Positions 18,762-28,075 of a DNA stretch of 64,000 nucleotides are shown here, piece by piece (position 1 is the stretch's first letter; each line of letters starts with the position of its first letter). The stretch spans positions 345,691-409,690 of the forward strand of contig NZ_MAQX01000011.1 in assembly GCF_001682865.1 (NCBI RefSeq), given 5' to 3'. The translations under genes and the position numbers were made by a program. The stretch comes from Bacillus sp. FJAT-26390 (lineage in GTDB: Bacteria > Bacillota > Bacilli > Paenibacillales > Paenibacillaceae). Under the pieces are notes generated by a model. That model saw nothing but the letters and a program-made list of their open reading frames with translations. It had not been told where the DNA came from and made no database searches.

Positions 18762-19394
18762 ATGGAGCATCTATTGCTGCTAAAAGTAATACTGCTAGTT
18801 GGGGTAGCCCTATTTTGGACGATCGTCTATATTCTTGTCATTTATAAAGGGTTCAAGGATCAATCCTGCGGAATGCCCCTCGCCTCCATATGCGCAAATA
18901 TTACGTGGGAATTTTTATTTACTTTTTTCATGCCATTCCACCCGCTTCAGCAAGTCGTAACCTTCATATGGTTCGTATTGGATTGCATCATTCTGATTCA
19001 ATATCTCTATTATTCCAAAGGCTTGTATCCAAAAAGCACGCTTCATGCTTCCGTCTTCTCCTTGCTTGTCATCGCTTTGCTGCTGCATTACGGAATGGCG
19101 GTGGAGTTTCATGATAAAATGGGGGTTTATTCCGCCTTTGGCATCAACCTGATGATGTCCATTCTATTTATAAGAATGCTGCTGGTCAAGGAGCTTCGAG
19201 GCCAATCGCTGTCTATCGCTTATTTCAAAATGATCGGTACCGTATGCGCTTCCGTCCTCTGCTATATGCTTTATCCACAATCCGTGTTGTTGCTGATCAT
19301 GTACGTTTTGATCTTTATACTGGACATCGTGTACATCGTGCTCGTCTATAACCAATCAATTAAAGTGGTGCACAAGCCGTCTATGAATCAATAA
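18762..19394 (+). CDS. Pyr4-like transmembrane protein (candidate transmembrane terpene cyclase)
   Basis: A 210-residue protein made almost wholly of about seven hydrophobic helices. It resembles the Pyr4 family, membrane terpene cyclases known from fungal meroterpenoid pathways, with bacterial relatives of mostly unknown role. Supporting details are CANITWEFLFTFFMP with Glu50, matching the glutamate after Asn-x-x-Trp in Pyr4, and Asp188 in the last helix (FILDIVYIVL), 22 residues from the end, near the position of the second essential acid of Pyr4. The only ribosome-binding sequence, AAAGGA, lies 15 bases upstream, rather far. No prenyltransferase or epoxidase gene is adjacent, so activity is inference. 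Confidence 0.5.
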   Translation: MEHLLLLKVILLVGVALFWTIVYILVIYKGFKDQSCGMPLASICANITWEFLFTFFMPFHPLQQVVTFIWFVLDCIILIQYLYYSKGLYPKSTLHASVFSLLVIALLLHYGMAVEFHDKMGVYSAFGINLMMSILFIRMLLVKELRGQSLSIAYFKMIGTVCASVLCYMLYPQSVLLLIMYVLIFILDIVYIVLVYNQSIKVVHKPSMNQ

Positions 19395-19404
19395 TCAGAA
19401 AAAC

Positions 19405-19447
19405 AGGGCTGTCTCTGAGGTCTATTCCGACCTTTTGAGGCGGCCCT
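19405..19447. terminator. Hairpin between convergent genes
   Basis: AGGGC (19405-19409) pairs with GCCCT (19443-19447), with further inner pairing including AGGTC and GACCT. A pyrimidine-rich tract follows on the plus strand. It separates the membrane protein gene from the convergent PlsY-like gene. Confidence 0.55.
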
Positions 19448-19494
19448 TTCTCTTTCCGGCGGACCGGCATGATTTCACGCCCTGCCAAAGCCAT

Positions 19495-20109
19495 TTAATT
19501 ACCTTTCCCCAAGCTCCTCTTCAGCCAAGCCTTTAATTCAAATCTGTGCTTAAAGACAAGAATGGAGAAATTGCCCAACCAGACCCAGAAAATAGCCGCA
19601 GGGAACGGCCTGATTGACACATAAACGGAGAGCAGCAACATCCCGCTTACAACCTGCAAGCCATCCGATTGCGCGGACTTATACCTGTTTTTGAAAATAC
19701 TGCGATTCACAGCCATGAACAACGCTAAGATGACTGCATATGCCAAAGAAACCTCGAACCCCGTAAGCGCACTCCACACACCAAAGGTGACCGCAATAGC
19801 TTTGCCGCCCTTCCCTTTCAGAAAGGGACTGAATGCATGACCCGCAATGGGAGCAAGCGCAAGCGGAATGATAAAAAATCCTTGCCCGTAGTCGCTTCCC
19901 ATAATCCATAATAGCGGCAAATAACCTTTTAAAAAATCGAGCAAAACGCCGGCTATGCCATATTTATAACCATTGGCCTTCCACAGGTTCAAGGCACCCG
20001 GATTGCCGTCTCCAACGGCTTTTAGATTTTTTTTGCCCAGCAGGCCGAGCCAATACGAGAACATAAGCGACCCCGACAGAAAGAAACAAGCCGTCAACAA
20101 AATGATCAT
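19495..20109 (-). CDS. PlsY-like membrane acyltransferase
   Basis: A 204-residue integral membrane protein with the three PlsY motifs: GDGNPGALNLWKANGY near the N-terminus, LAPIAGHAFSPFLKGKGGKA in the middle and a conserved third loop near FKNRYKS. PlsY uses acyl-phosphate to acylate glycerol-3-phosphate. This copy differs in details (DGNPGALN for the usual GSGNPGATN) and its start overlaps the end of a glycosyltransferase gene by four bases (ATGA). Such coupling suggests the acceptor is the lipid or sugar made by that transferase rather than glycerol-3-phosphate. In carotenoid glycolipid pathways a glycosyltransferase and an acyltransferase act in sequence. That role here is inference. Confidence 0.75.
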   Translation of the reverse strand: MIILLTACFFLSGSLMFSYWLGLLGKKNLKAVGDGNPGALNLWKANGYKYGIAGVLLDFLKGYLPLLWIMGSDYGQGFFIIPLALAPIAGHAFSPFLKGKGGKAIAVTFGVWSALTGFEVSLAYAVILALFMAVNRSIFKNRYKSAQSDGLQVVSGMLLLSVYVSIRPFPAAIFWVWLGNFSILVFKHRFELKAWLKRSLGKGN

Positions 20110-21200
20110 TGCTCCCGCCTACCCCTCACTCGGACGTACCTTCCTTTCCATTTTACATGGCCCAGAAAAACGACCTGATACATCGAATAAATCATAATGA
20201 CTACAAAAAATAGCGTAGAAAAAACATGCAAAACCGGAATCAAAAACCCAAAGTGTCCGACATATTTAATAAAATAAATGAATTGAAGCATGTATAGGAT
20301 GTATCCGATCATTAAAGGCGCTCCCCATGAAGTGTCCACGAAAATAAACACGGTGCTAGATAGCAGGAGCCCAACGACCCAAATCGCTGTAGGGATAATC
20401 GTCCATGGGCTTAGCTGTGAGGTGCTTAGGACCGCACCTTTGCTAAACCCTTCGATTTCGCTTTGAATGCCTTTGGGGTACATCCGAAAGGAAACGAGGC
20501 CATACCCGATAAAATTGGTGACAGGGATGCCCGCTGCCATAAATTTTGATCCTAATAACAAATCGTCAAGCACCTCGGATTTGACGCTCTCATGGCCTTT
20601 GATTTTTTCGTAATCCTCTCTTAAGGCAACGATGCAGGAGCCATAAAGCCCTTTTTTCGGGTTGCTTCTCTCAAAAACCGATGTGAACGCAAAAATGCCT
20701 AAAATATTCATCATCATGGCGAGCTTTTCATAAAGCTTCTCCGCATGGTGAAACGGAACGACCGAAATAACCCCTCCGGATCGCTCTCTCGCTTTCATCA
20801 ACGATTCCATTGCATGGGGAGCCAATCTTATGTCAGCATCCAAAAAGGCGTAAACATCGCCGGAGGCATGCTTGTATCCCGTCCAAACCGCCCAGCTCTT
20901 ACCCGTCCACCCATCAGGGAGGCTGCTGCCCGCAATAACCTTGACCCCATAGCTTTCCGCTATTTCCCTCGTCCGGTCCTCTGAGAAATCATCCACAACA
21001 ATAATCTCGAAGGGGCGGAATGTTTGCGACTTAAGGGATTCCAGCAAATAAGGCAAATTTAGCTCTTCATTTCTAGCGGGAATGATGACGGACAATTTCC
21101 TTAGCCCCTGATAAGGCTCATCATAGACGGGCAAAGTATTTTTTCGAAACAGAAGAAAACCGGAGAGGCATCCGACCAGCGATAGCAAAATAATCCACAT
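20106..21200 (-). CDS. Family 2 glycosyltransferase, CrtQ-like
   Basis: A 364-residue membrane glycosyltransferase. After one N-terminal helix comes a GT2 domain with IIPARNEELNLPYLLESLKS, the nucleotide-binding VVDDFSEDRT, DGWTGKSWAVWTGYK, and the metal-binding FLDADIRL. Three helices close the protein. The closest known type is CrtQ, which glycosylates a C30 carotenoid acid in staphylococci, but no carotenoid synthesis genes are in the window. The ATG follows AAGGGGGAT. Its stop overlaps the PlsY-like start, so the two are translated together. The lipid acceptor is unknown. Confidence 0.78.
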   Translation of the reverse strand: MWIILLSLVGCLSGFLLFRKNTLPVYDEPYQGLRKLSVIIPARNEELNLPYLLESLKSQTFRPFEIIVVDDFSEDRTREIAESYGVKVIAGSSLPDGWTGKSWAVWTGYKHASGDVYAFLDADIRLAPHAMESLMKARERSGGVISVVPFHHAEKLYEKLAMMMNILGIFAFTSVFERSNPKKGLYGSCIVALREDYEKIKGHESVKSEVLDDLLLGSKFMAAGIPVTNFIGYGLVSFRMYPKGIQSEIEGFSKGAVLSTSQLSPWTIIPTAIWVVGLLLSSTVFIFVDTSWGAPLMIGYILYMLQFIYFIKYVGHFGFLIPVLHVFSTLFFVVIMIYSMYQVVFLGHVKWKGRYVRVRGRREQ

Positions 21201-21281
21201 TTACTTATCCCCCTTCTATATGTATATATGAGGGATTGACGCGTAATATATTCGTCCCAGCGAAGTGGCTTATCTTTGTCC

Positions 21282-21317
21282 AAAAAAAAGCCCGCTATGG
21301 CCTTGTAGCCATAGCGG
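21282..21317 (-). terminator. Terminator of the SleB-like gene
   Basis: CCGCTATGGC (21292-21301) and GCCATAGCGG (21308-21317) form a perfect 10-bp stem with a 6-base loop. Eight T residues follow on the minus strand, directly after the stop at 21323. Confidence 0.9.
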
Positions 21318-21322
21318 ACTTC

Positions 21323-22318
21323 CTATCTCGCAAAACTATGATGACCAATTGTCGTAATTACATCAAGGCTCGACCAAAACGAACCTTTGGAAACTTCGGG
21401 ATTGAAAAAATAAACCGCGTTGCCAACGTTATTTTTTCCATTCAGTGCATCCTTCGCGGCACGCAGAACGCTTTCGTTCGGTTTGCTCTTATCGAGCATG
21501 CCGTTATGGGCTGGCGGAAATTGCTTTCCTGAATAAATAACGTCGCGGATCGAATCCGGGAAGCTTGCATCCTTCACCCTGTTTAATATGACATTCGCTA
21601 GGCCGAGCTGCCCCTCATACGATTCATATCCGGCTTCAACCATCGTAATCTTGGCTAGCAGCATAAATTCTGCTTCCGTATAAGGTGCTGCTGCTTTATC
21701 AAATATCGAAGGAACTACAACCTTAAGCTTCGTTCCCGGCTTGACCGCTGCTTTGCCGTCGAGTCCATTCCGCTTCAACAGCTCAGACTTGCTGCTGCCC
21801 GTTTCCTTGCTAATTTCATCCAAGCCGTATTCTTCCGTTATGACGGCTGGCTTCACCGTTATGAGTTCGACAACGTCCGAAGCAGTATTCAAATTCACGT
21901 TTGCATGCAGCAATTCCGACAATTGGCGAAGCGGCGCATACAGCCTGCCCTCCGACAAGAAAGGAACCGCTTCCATCCGGTAACGGTCCTCGTTGAAATA
22001 AACGACCGGCACCCCGTTTCCAAGCACGATTTTATCTTTTAGAACCGTATGTATCGTTACTTCCTCATTCACGTTATCCCAGCTTGACTTGGCGCCGAAT
22101 ATTTCAGCTATGCGAGCCACTGGCACATACATTCTTCCGTCCAGCATAAAAGCCGGGTCTTTCAACTTTACATTTTCGCCGTTAAACTTGATCGTCACAT
22201 CATTCACAGCAGCAGCTTCCCCTGCGGAGACGAAGGACAGCGGTCCGATACAAAGCAGAAGCAATCCCAAAACCATTGCAATTATAAGCCTGCTAACCGG
22301 CTTTCCTTTTCTGATCAT
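21323..22318 (-). CDS. Secreted cell-wall hydrolase, SleB-type, with copper-amine-oxidase-like and LysM-like domains
   Basis: A 331-residue exported protein. Order: signal peptide (basic start, LIIAMVLGLLLLCIGPLSF, cleavage after the Ala-rich SAGEAAA), a copper amine oxidase N-terminal-like domain (FMLDGRMYVPVARIAEIFGA and LSEGRLYAPLRQLSELL), a LysM-like stretch (EEYGLDEISKETGSSKSELL), then Hydrolase_2 (LLAKITMVEAGYESYEGQLG, LANVILNRVKDASFP) to the end. SleB and CwlJ open spore cortex during germination; this domain set is common in Paenibacillus wall enzymes. The probable catalytic Glu is in TMVEAGYESYEG. The start at 22316-22318 follows GGGAGG. It is a single-gene unit. Confidence 0.88.
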   Translation of the reverse strand: MIRKGKPVSRLIIAMVLGLLLLCIGPLSFVSAGEAAAVNDVTIKFNGENVKLKDPAFMLDGRMYVPVARIAEIFGAKSSWDNVNEEVTIHTVLKDKIVLGNGVPVVYFNEDRYRMEAVPFLSEGRLYAPLRQLSELLHANVNLNTASDVVELITVKPAVITEEYGLDEISKETGSSKSELLKRNGLDGKAAVKPGTKLKVVVPSIFDKAAAPYTEAEFMLLAKITMVEAGYESYEGQLGLANVILNRVKDASFPDSIRDVIYSGKQFPPAHNGMLDKSKPNESVLRAAKDALNGKNNVGNAVYFFNPEVSKGSFWSSLDVITTIGHHSFAR

Positions 22319-22460
22319 AGGTACCTCCCAGCGCTTCCTGTTGGTGTAATCTGCCAACATTCATCTTCTGGGCAAAATTATATCACAGCTAATTGCAGTT
22401 GTAGCATTAACATTTTCACAGAATTGGCCTCAAATGACACATTAACCCGAAAAAAAGTGA

Positions 22461-22492
22461 AAAAACAACCCGCTCAGCCGAGTGAACTGAGC
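22461..22492 (-). terminator. Terminator overlapping the stop codon of the 122-residue gene
   Basis: GCTCAG (22472-22477) and CTGAGC (22487-22492) pair around a 9-base loop, followed on the minus strand by a T-rich tract ending at 22461. The stop codon of the gene at 22474-22842 lies inside the stem. Confidence 0.7.
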
Positions 22493-22842
22493 CCATTTGC
22501 TTCGTCTTTATTCTCGATTTCCCATTCCAGCTGCTTCATGTAATCAATCATCGCTAAACAGGTTTCTCTTCTGATGGATCCAGGCACATCCTTCATTTGA
22601 AGCTGTATCGTTCTCTCGAAATCCTTGCTCTTTCTGGTGATCGGCGTCCCTCTCTTTTTCTGATATTGAGCGATTAGCGCCATCAACGCCTCCCACTTCT
22701 CCAGCTCTAGAGTTAAGACTAAAATCTTATATTGGTTATCCGACTCATAACTGAAATTATTCCGTTCGCATGATTTACGATTTCGAATTTGCGATTGCAG
22801 GCTAATCATTTTCGCTTCAATATCCTCTATCATTTCAAGCAT
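22474..22842 (-). CDS. Hypothetical protein, charged, helical
   Basis: I do not recognise this 122-residue protein. It is hydrophilic, predicted mostly helical, with a heptad-like N-terminus (MLEMIEDIEAKMISLQSQI) and a central segment rich in Leu and Glu. No signal or membrane segment is seen. The ATG has only a weak upstream site (GGAATGGGATGATG). The directly abutting terminator supports a real transcription unit. It stands alone between a reductase gene and the SleB-like gene. Confidence 0.55.
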   Translation of the reverse strand: MLEMIEDIEAKMISLQSQIRNRKSCERNNFSYESDNQYKILVLTLELEKWEALMALIAQYQKKRGTPITRKSKDFERTIQLQMKDVPGSIRRETCLAMIDYMKQLEWEIENKDEANGLSSLG

Positions 22843-22952
22843 ATCATCATCCCATTCCTGTTCGATTCAAGGAACATACGTTCCTGTCCATACAAGAATG
22901 TCCAATAAAGGCAAGGCTTAAACCTAGCAAGCCATAATGAAGGTGTACGAGC

Positions 22953-22991
22953 AAAAAAAAAGCTGATGCAGTTAAAATCCCCGCACCAGCT
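22953..22991 (-). terminator. Terminator of the MDR reductase gene
   Basis: AGCTGATGC (22961-22969) pairs with GCACCAGCT (22983-22991) with one wobble pair, and a run of eight or nine T residues follows on the minus strand. Confidence 0.85.
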
Positions 22992-23007
22992 TGCCTGTTA
23001 GAATCGT

Positions 23008-23985
23008 TTATTTATGGTTCACAGTAATGACGACATTGCCTATCTTGTGCCCAGCATCGACGTAACGATGTGCCTCGGCCGTTTGTTCCAGCGGATAACT
23101 TCTATCGATGACCGCTTTTAACCTGCCCGCTTCAATAAGCTCTTTGAGGAACAACAAATCTTCCGCACGTTCGCTAGACACGCCGGAAATGACTTTCATG
23201 CTGCCGGTCATTGAAGCCCAGGTTCCCCGAACAATATGTGGCAGCATCATAACAGCCATCAAATAGTAGCCTTTTTTCTTAAGTGATCTTTGGCATTCGG
23301 AAAAAGGAGATTTGCCTACCGTGTCAAAAATAATATCATACGTATCGCCGCTTTTCGTAAAATCCTCCTTCGTGTAATCAATGGCCTTATCAGCGCCTAG
23401 TGCTTTTACCATCTCGACGTTTTTGCCGCTGCACACCCCAGTCACTTCGGCCCCGAAGTGCTTAGCAAGCTGCACCGCATAAGTGCCCATGCTGCCGGAT
23501 GCGCCGTATACAAGCACCTTTTGCCCGCTCTGAATTTTCCCTTTTCTAAGAAAATGCAGCGCCGCAAGGCCTCCGACAGGAACCCCGGCCGCTTCCTCCC
23601 AGGACATATTAGCCGGTTTTAAAGCTATTCCGGCCGTTTCAGGCAAGCAAACATATTCGGCATACGCACTGAATACGAAACCTGTAACCGCAAATACGTG
23701 ATCGCCTGCGCGAAATCGCTTGACCGCTTTGCCAACGGATTCAATTTCCCCTGCGAGCTCAATGCCCAGTATTTGTTTTCTGGGTTTTCTAAAGCCCATT
23801 ACGAATCGCATGGGGAGCCTGAACATCGGTGGTGGCGTAAAGCTTCGAACTCTGCAATCTCCTGCCGATGCGGTAGTCGCATATATTTTTATCCGTACTT
23901 CATGATCCTTTGGAACAGGCTTATCTACCTCTTTTAGTTCGAGGACATCGGGCGGCCCATATCTTTGAAAAACGACAGCTTTCAT
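23008..23985 (-). CDS. NAD(P)-dependent quinone oxidoreductase/alcohol dehydrogenase of the MDR superfamily
   Basis: A 325-residue medium-chain reductase of the zinc-free quinone oxidoreductase type. The N-terminal GroES-like domain starts [20 protein letters not shown]. The Rossmann domain has [20 protein letters not shown] followed by VTGVCSGKN and [13 protein letters not shown]. Zinc-ligand cysteines of true alcohol dehydrogenases are absent. The start at 23983-23985 follows AAGGAGAG; an earlier in-frame ATG has no site. It is transcribed alone and ends at 22953-22991. The substrate is unknown. Confidence 0.88.
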   Translation of the reverse strand: MKAVVFQRYGPPDVLELKEVDKPVPKDHEVRIKIYATTASAGDCRVRSFTPPPMFRLPMRFVMGFRKPRKQILGIELAGEIESVGKAVKRFRAGDHVFAVTGFVFSAYAEYVCLPETAGIALKPANMSWEEAAGVPVGGLAALHFLRKGKIQSGQKVLVYGASGSMGTYAVQLAKHFGAEVTGVCSGKNVEMVKALGADKAIDYTKEDFTKSGDTYDIIFDTVGKSPFSECQRSLKKKGYYLMAVMMLPHIVRGTWASMTGSMKVISGVSSERAEDLLFLKELIEAGRLKAVIDRSYPLEQTAEAHRYVDAGHKIGNVVITVNHK

Positions 23986-24116
23986 ATGGGAATCTCTCCT
24001 TGTTTGATGAAATGAACTCGTGGCTTTGAACAGCTGTGCCACCGTCACTATTTAGGAGTAGTTTATAGGCAAACCGGTACTGACGCATAGATACTAAAGT
24101 ATGTTTATGTTAAGGA

Positions 24117-26831
24117 TTACAACAAGCCGAGCTCGCGTGCACGCGCCACTGCTTCGGTTCGTCTCTGCACCTGTAATTTGTCAAAAATAATCCGGTTATG
24201 CCCTTTAACCGTACTAAGGGCGAGAAAAAGGCGCTCGCTAATCTCCAGATTCGAAAGCCCCTCGGCTATAAGCCGCAGTACGTTTAACTCGCGAGCGCTG
24301 AGCGGCTCAATAAGAGGCTGAGCTCGGAGCGGCTCCGACTGAAGTCCATGGTGCGTCTGTTCCGCTTCAAATACAGCCAGCAGCTTAGCCGTATAATCCC
24401 GCATTATTCCATGGGCAGATGCTTCTGATATAAGCCTCGCCATCGGTAATCCTTCGTCGACAAATAGACGGACGAACCCTCCGGGCTCAGCCAGCTTGAG
24501 CGTCTCTCCCAGCAGCCGTAATGCTTCGTTCTTCTCGCCATGCGCGAATAAAGCGACCGTTTGCAACACCATCGTCTTAAGCCGTTCGTCCTCCCAGCCC
24601 TTTGCCTCCACTTGCTGGCGCCAAGGCTCCAGCAGCGCCAAAGCTGCGGCTGTGTTTCCCTGTGCCAAATGCACACGGGCAGCGCTGACTGGACTGAATG
24701 GAAGGCCATATGCCTCTACCCACTCAGCAGCAGCCATATTGCCCATTCGTAGCGAAACAAGCACTTGGGCGTCAGAAATATCAGGCATCCGGTACACGAA
24801 GCTATGCCGGCGAACGTACTGGCCCGCCTTTATTAGAATCGAGGAAGCCCGGGCAAGATCTCCCTTAGCCAGCATTAGCTTGGACTGAAATATCTCACAA
24901 GTAACGAGTCTATCCGTATATTCAATTTGCCTCGCTAATCGCATGCTTTGTTGCAAATGCTGCTCAGCAGCCTCCAAATCATTCCATTCGCAGCAAATAC
25001 GGGCTAGACCAAGATACGCCTCGCAAAATACCGGCATTGGCGGATCACCTGCAAGCTCCAGCACCTGCCGATATGTTTGGAACGCCTGATCAAGCTGATT
25101 TTCCGACTCCTGCAAGTTGCCAAGGCCAAACGTTGCCATAATGCGGATGATGTAATGCCCAATCGTCTGGCTGACCGCTAAAGCATCGCTATATGCTTTT
25201 TTGGCTGCAGCACGTTCTCCTTTCAGCTGGTAGGCGTAGCCAAGCGTCCACGCTGCAGCCGAGCGGACAGGCAAGTTGTTAGGATGCAAAAACGCTAAGG
25301 CACGCTTCGACTCGGCAATAATCGTATCTGCCTGATGCTGACTTACGGCTATCGTTGCCTAAACAGAAGCTATATGGCCAATCAGATTTTTGTTATTGTC
25401 GTCTAAGACGGCATCCTGCAGAGCTGCTTCTGCTGCTTGCAGCTTCTGTTCGACGCCGGTTGTTTGGCTGACAAACAACAAAGCGGAAGCATGCATCACC
25501 AACAAGGAAGGATTAGCATTCAATGTCGCGGCTGGCAGTGATTCCAGCCAGCTCATTACAGGCGTTACCCCGCCGCGAAAGTGCAGGGGCATGCCCCCTC
25601 CTTCCATCAGACGAACAGCGCGCGGAACATCATTAGCCGCCACGGCATGCTGAAAGGCTTCTATCTCCAGCCCGTTTTTTTCGTACCATACGCTCGCATG
25701 CATGTGCAATTCGCCGACGTCCCAGCCTTCATCACCAGCGGATGCAGTTCTGTGCTGATGCAGCCGCTGCCGCAGCAAATCTGCAAAGAGATGGTGATAG
25801 CGATACCATCGCCGTTCGTTATCGAGCGAAACAAGGAATAGATTGGATTGCTCGAGATATTCCAAAACTTCTTGCCCTGAAGCAGTGGTGAAATCGGGAG
25901 GAAGCGAACTTGAAGCAGCCAACGTCCCCTTCATCTTGCTATGCTGAGCACTTCTTCTCGTAACGGCATCGCAAAGAGAACCGCTCATCCGGTCGAGAAC
26001 AGAGGTGCGCAGCAAAAAAAGCTGGATGCTTTCAGGCTGCTGGCACAGCACTTCTTCCATTAGATAATCCATGACGTGGCGGTGGCTGCCGGTAAAAGAA
26101 TCGATAAAGCCCTTTGTATCGTTATGTCCCTGCATGGAGATAGCGGCTAATTGCAAGCCGGCAATCCAGCCTTCGGTGCGGGTCTCAAGGCGCGAGATGT
26201 CCTCTGGAGAGAGACTTAGCCCCATCGCCTCATTTAGAAATCCAGCAGCTTCAATCGCGGTAAAACGCAAATCAGCAACGCGCAGTTCGTTTAGCTGTCC
26301 TCGAGCGCGCAGCCTTGCAAGCGGTAAGTGCGGGTCCTTCCGAGTAATCATGACCAAATGCATCTGTACAGGCAGCCGCTCAACCAGAAAGGAGACAGCC
26401 TCTTGAACCGGTGTGGCGTCAATCACGTGGTAATCGTCAAGAACGAGGATAGAAGGGCTTGGAATCGTTGTCATTTCATTCAGCAGCAATGTCAAAATCG
26501 ATTCGATTGACGGCGGCTGCGGAGATTGGAGCAGTCCAAACACGCCTTCTCCAACATTCGCTCCGATATTCTGCAGGGCAGCGAAGAGATACGTCAGAAA
26601 ACGTGCAGCATCGTTATCGCCTTCGTCCAGCGACAGCCATGCGGCAGGCCTACCGCATCCGGCAAGCCATTCGCTGACCAATGTCGTTTTGCCAAAGCCA
26701 GGCGAGGCAGAGATCAATGTCAGTTTGCGTTGTTTGCCTTCATTCAAGCGATCAATCAGCCGAGAACGAAGGACCATTTCCGGCCGGTTCGGGGGGATGT
26801 ATAGTTTAGTTGATAATATTGGCATAATCAT
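24117..26831 (-). pseudogene. MalT-type LuxR-family ATP-dependent regulator interrupted by an in-frame TAG
   Basis: One continuous frame of 905 codons encodes a STAND-type transcriptional activator: Walker A ASPGFGKTTLVSEWL, Walker B SILVLDDYHVID, a TPR-like middle and a C-terminal LuxR helix-turn-helix (LSARELNVLRLIAEGLSNLE, LALSTVKGHNRI). A single TAG at 25359-25361, after NLIGHIASV, splits it. The frame continues unchanged on both sides (ATIAVSQHQADTIIAES follows the stop), so it looks like one nonsense change, where relatives would have an arginine or similar. The upstream 490 residues lack DNA binding. The downstream part has no convincing start, though a TTG exists at 25289. Loss of function, readthrough or a sequencing error are all possible. 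Confidence 0.85.
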
Positions 26832-26891
26832 AGCTCAATTATAAGGACCGCGTCTTCAAGCCGTCAATCGAACCGTTTCGTTATACGCCGG

Positions 26892-27812
26892 CTATTGTTG
26901 CTGCATGTTTGCTGAGAAGATATCTTTCCAGTTATCGTTCGTCAAAATTTCCGCGTCCTCGCCCTTAAAGGCGGACATCGCTTCCGAATCGCCCATTAAC
27001 TGATATCTCATCCAAGCTGTCAGATACCCTCTATGCTTGCCGCCATCCTGTTCGATCGCCGTATGCGCTGCCCCTTTGGCCATCGCCATCATCGCCGGAA
27101 TATCCGGATTTGCGCTGCTGATCGCCAGCTTGTTCGAGGCTGAAGGAGATATGATAAAATCACGGGTTCCACTCATCACAAAAAAAGGAACCTTCAAAGC
27201 TGACGTGTCATACACATCCTCTGGATCGCAATATTTAAGCGCCGGGAGCGCGATCGAGACAACCGTCTTGATAGCAGCGCCGCGCTCAAAATTAGTATGG
27301 GCGTTAATTACGCCGGTGGAGCCTTGAGAATGGCCCGCAGCCCCTATTTGATCAGTTTGAATGCGTTGATGGAACGGGCTGCCGGACGTATCGTTTTGAG
27401 CCAGCATATAATCAATGGCCGCAACAATTTCTTTCCCCGTACCAGTTGTCGTGCTATACGTATCGATAACTACAAATCCCCAGCCCGCCAAATGGCGAAA
27501 TAGCTCGTCGTATTGCTCAGGCAGAGCGCCCGTCCCGTTGCCCCAAGCAATTAACGGATGCATCGACTCTTGCGATACTGGAGAGTAGACTTTGTACCGT
27601 TTTTTTCCTTGCACGTCCGAGATTTCCTTCACTGCTACTTCATATTGTCCTCGTGACGCATATTTCTCTTCCACGCTGCCCGTCTTAAAAGTAGCAGAAA
27701 CCGAGTTCACCAGCAGAAAGGAAACCGTGGAGAATACGATTATCATAATTAAAAGAATACCGGTCGTCCATAATAACCATTTGCTTCTGAGAACTCTCTT
27801 AATTTGCGGCAT
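26892..27812 (-). CDS. Cutinase/PET-hydrolase-like alpha/beta hydrolase, membrane-anchored
   Basis: A 306-residue alpha/beta-hydrolase with an N-terminal basic stretch and a strong helix (LLWTTGILLIMIIVFSTVSF), so exported or anchored. The nucleophile elbow is AAGHSQGSTGVINA, the acid is likely Asp in MSGTRDFIISPSA, and the histidine in GAAHTAIEQDG. The arrangement PLIAWGNGTGA before the elbow recalls polyester hydrolases and chlorophyllase-like enzymes. The start at 27810-27812 follows GAGGAGA; an upstream ATG in frame has no site. It lies 60 bases upstream of the broken MalT-type gene on the same strand. Confidence 0.8.
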   Translation of the reverse strand: MPQIKRVLRSKWLLWTTGILLIMIIVFSTVSFLLVNSVSATFKTGSVEEKYASRGQYEVAVKEISDVQGKKRYKVYSPVSQESMHPLIAWGNGTGALPEQYDELFRHLAGWGFVVIDTYSTTTGTGKEIVAAIDYMLAQNDTSGSPFHQRIQTDQIGAAGHSQGSTGVINAHTNFERGAAIKTVVSIALPALKYCDPEDVYDTSALKVPFFVMSGTRDFIISPSASNKLAISSANPDIPAMMAMAKGAAHTAIEQDGGKHRGYLTAWMRYQLMGDSEAMSAFKGEDAEILTNDNWKDIFSANMQQQ

Positions 27813-28014
27813 ACAATCTCCTCTCACTATGTCACTTACATGCCGGATGATCATGATGATAAGCCTTGTTAATTTTCATAGTTGTTTAGTAGATTTATTA
27901 TACTATAAGCTCCTGGTCTTTACTTGCTGATAACAATGGATAGCTTGTAATTTACATATTTATTTAATTCAGTTAAAAATAAAAAACCGGCACCCTGTTC
28001 GACTCCGTACCATG

Positions 28015-28059
28015 TCAAACAAATCAACCACGTCCATTGGGCGTGGTTGATTTGTTTGA
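28015..28059. terminator. Long perfect hairpin downstream of the AsnC-type gene
   Basis: Arms 28015-28032 and 28042-28059 are perfectly complementary over 18 bp around a 9-base loop. There is no clear T-run, so it may be a terminator or a processing or insulating hairpin. The ACCACGTCC core resembles hairpins at 40166-40210 and 53937-53959. Confidence 0.6.
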
Positions 28060-28075
28060 TTCCATCATTGCGCAA

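Noticed and set aside
24117..25289. Independent LuxR-type gene of 390 residues starting at TTG 25289
   Set aside because: The frame is continuous with the upstream part across one TAG, and the start has no convincing ribosome-binding site.
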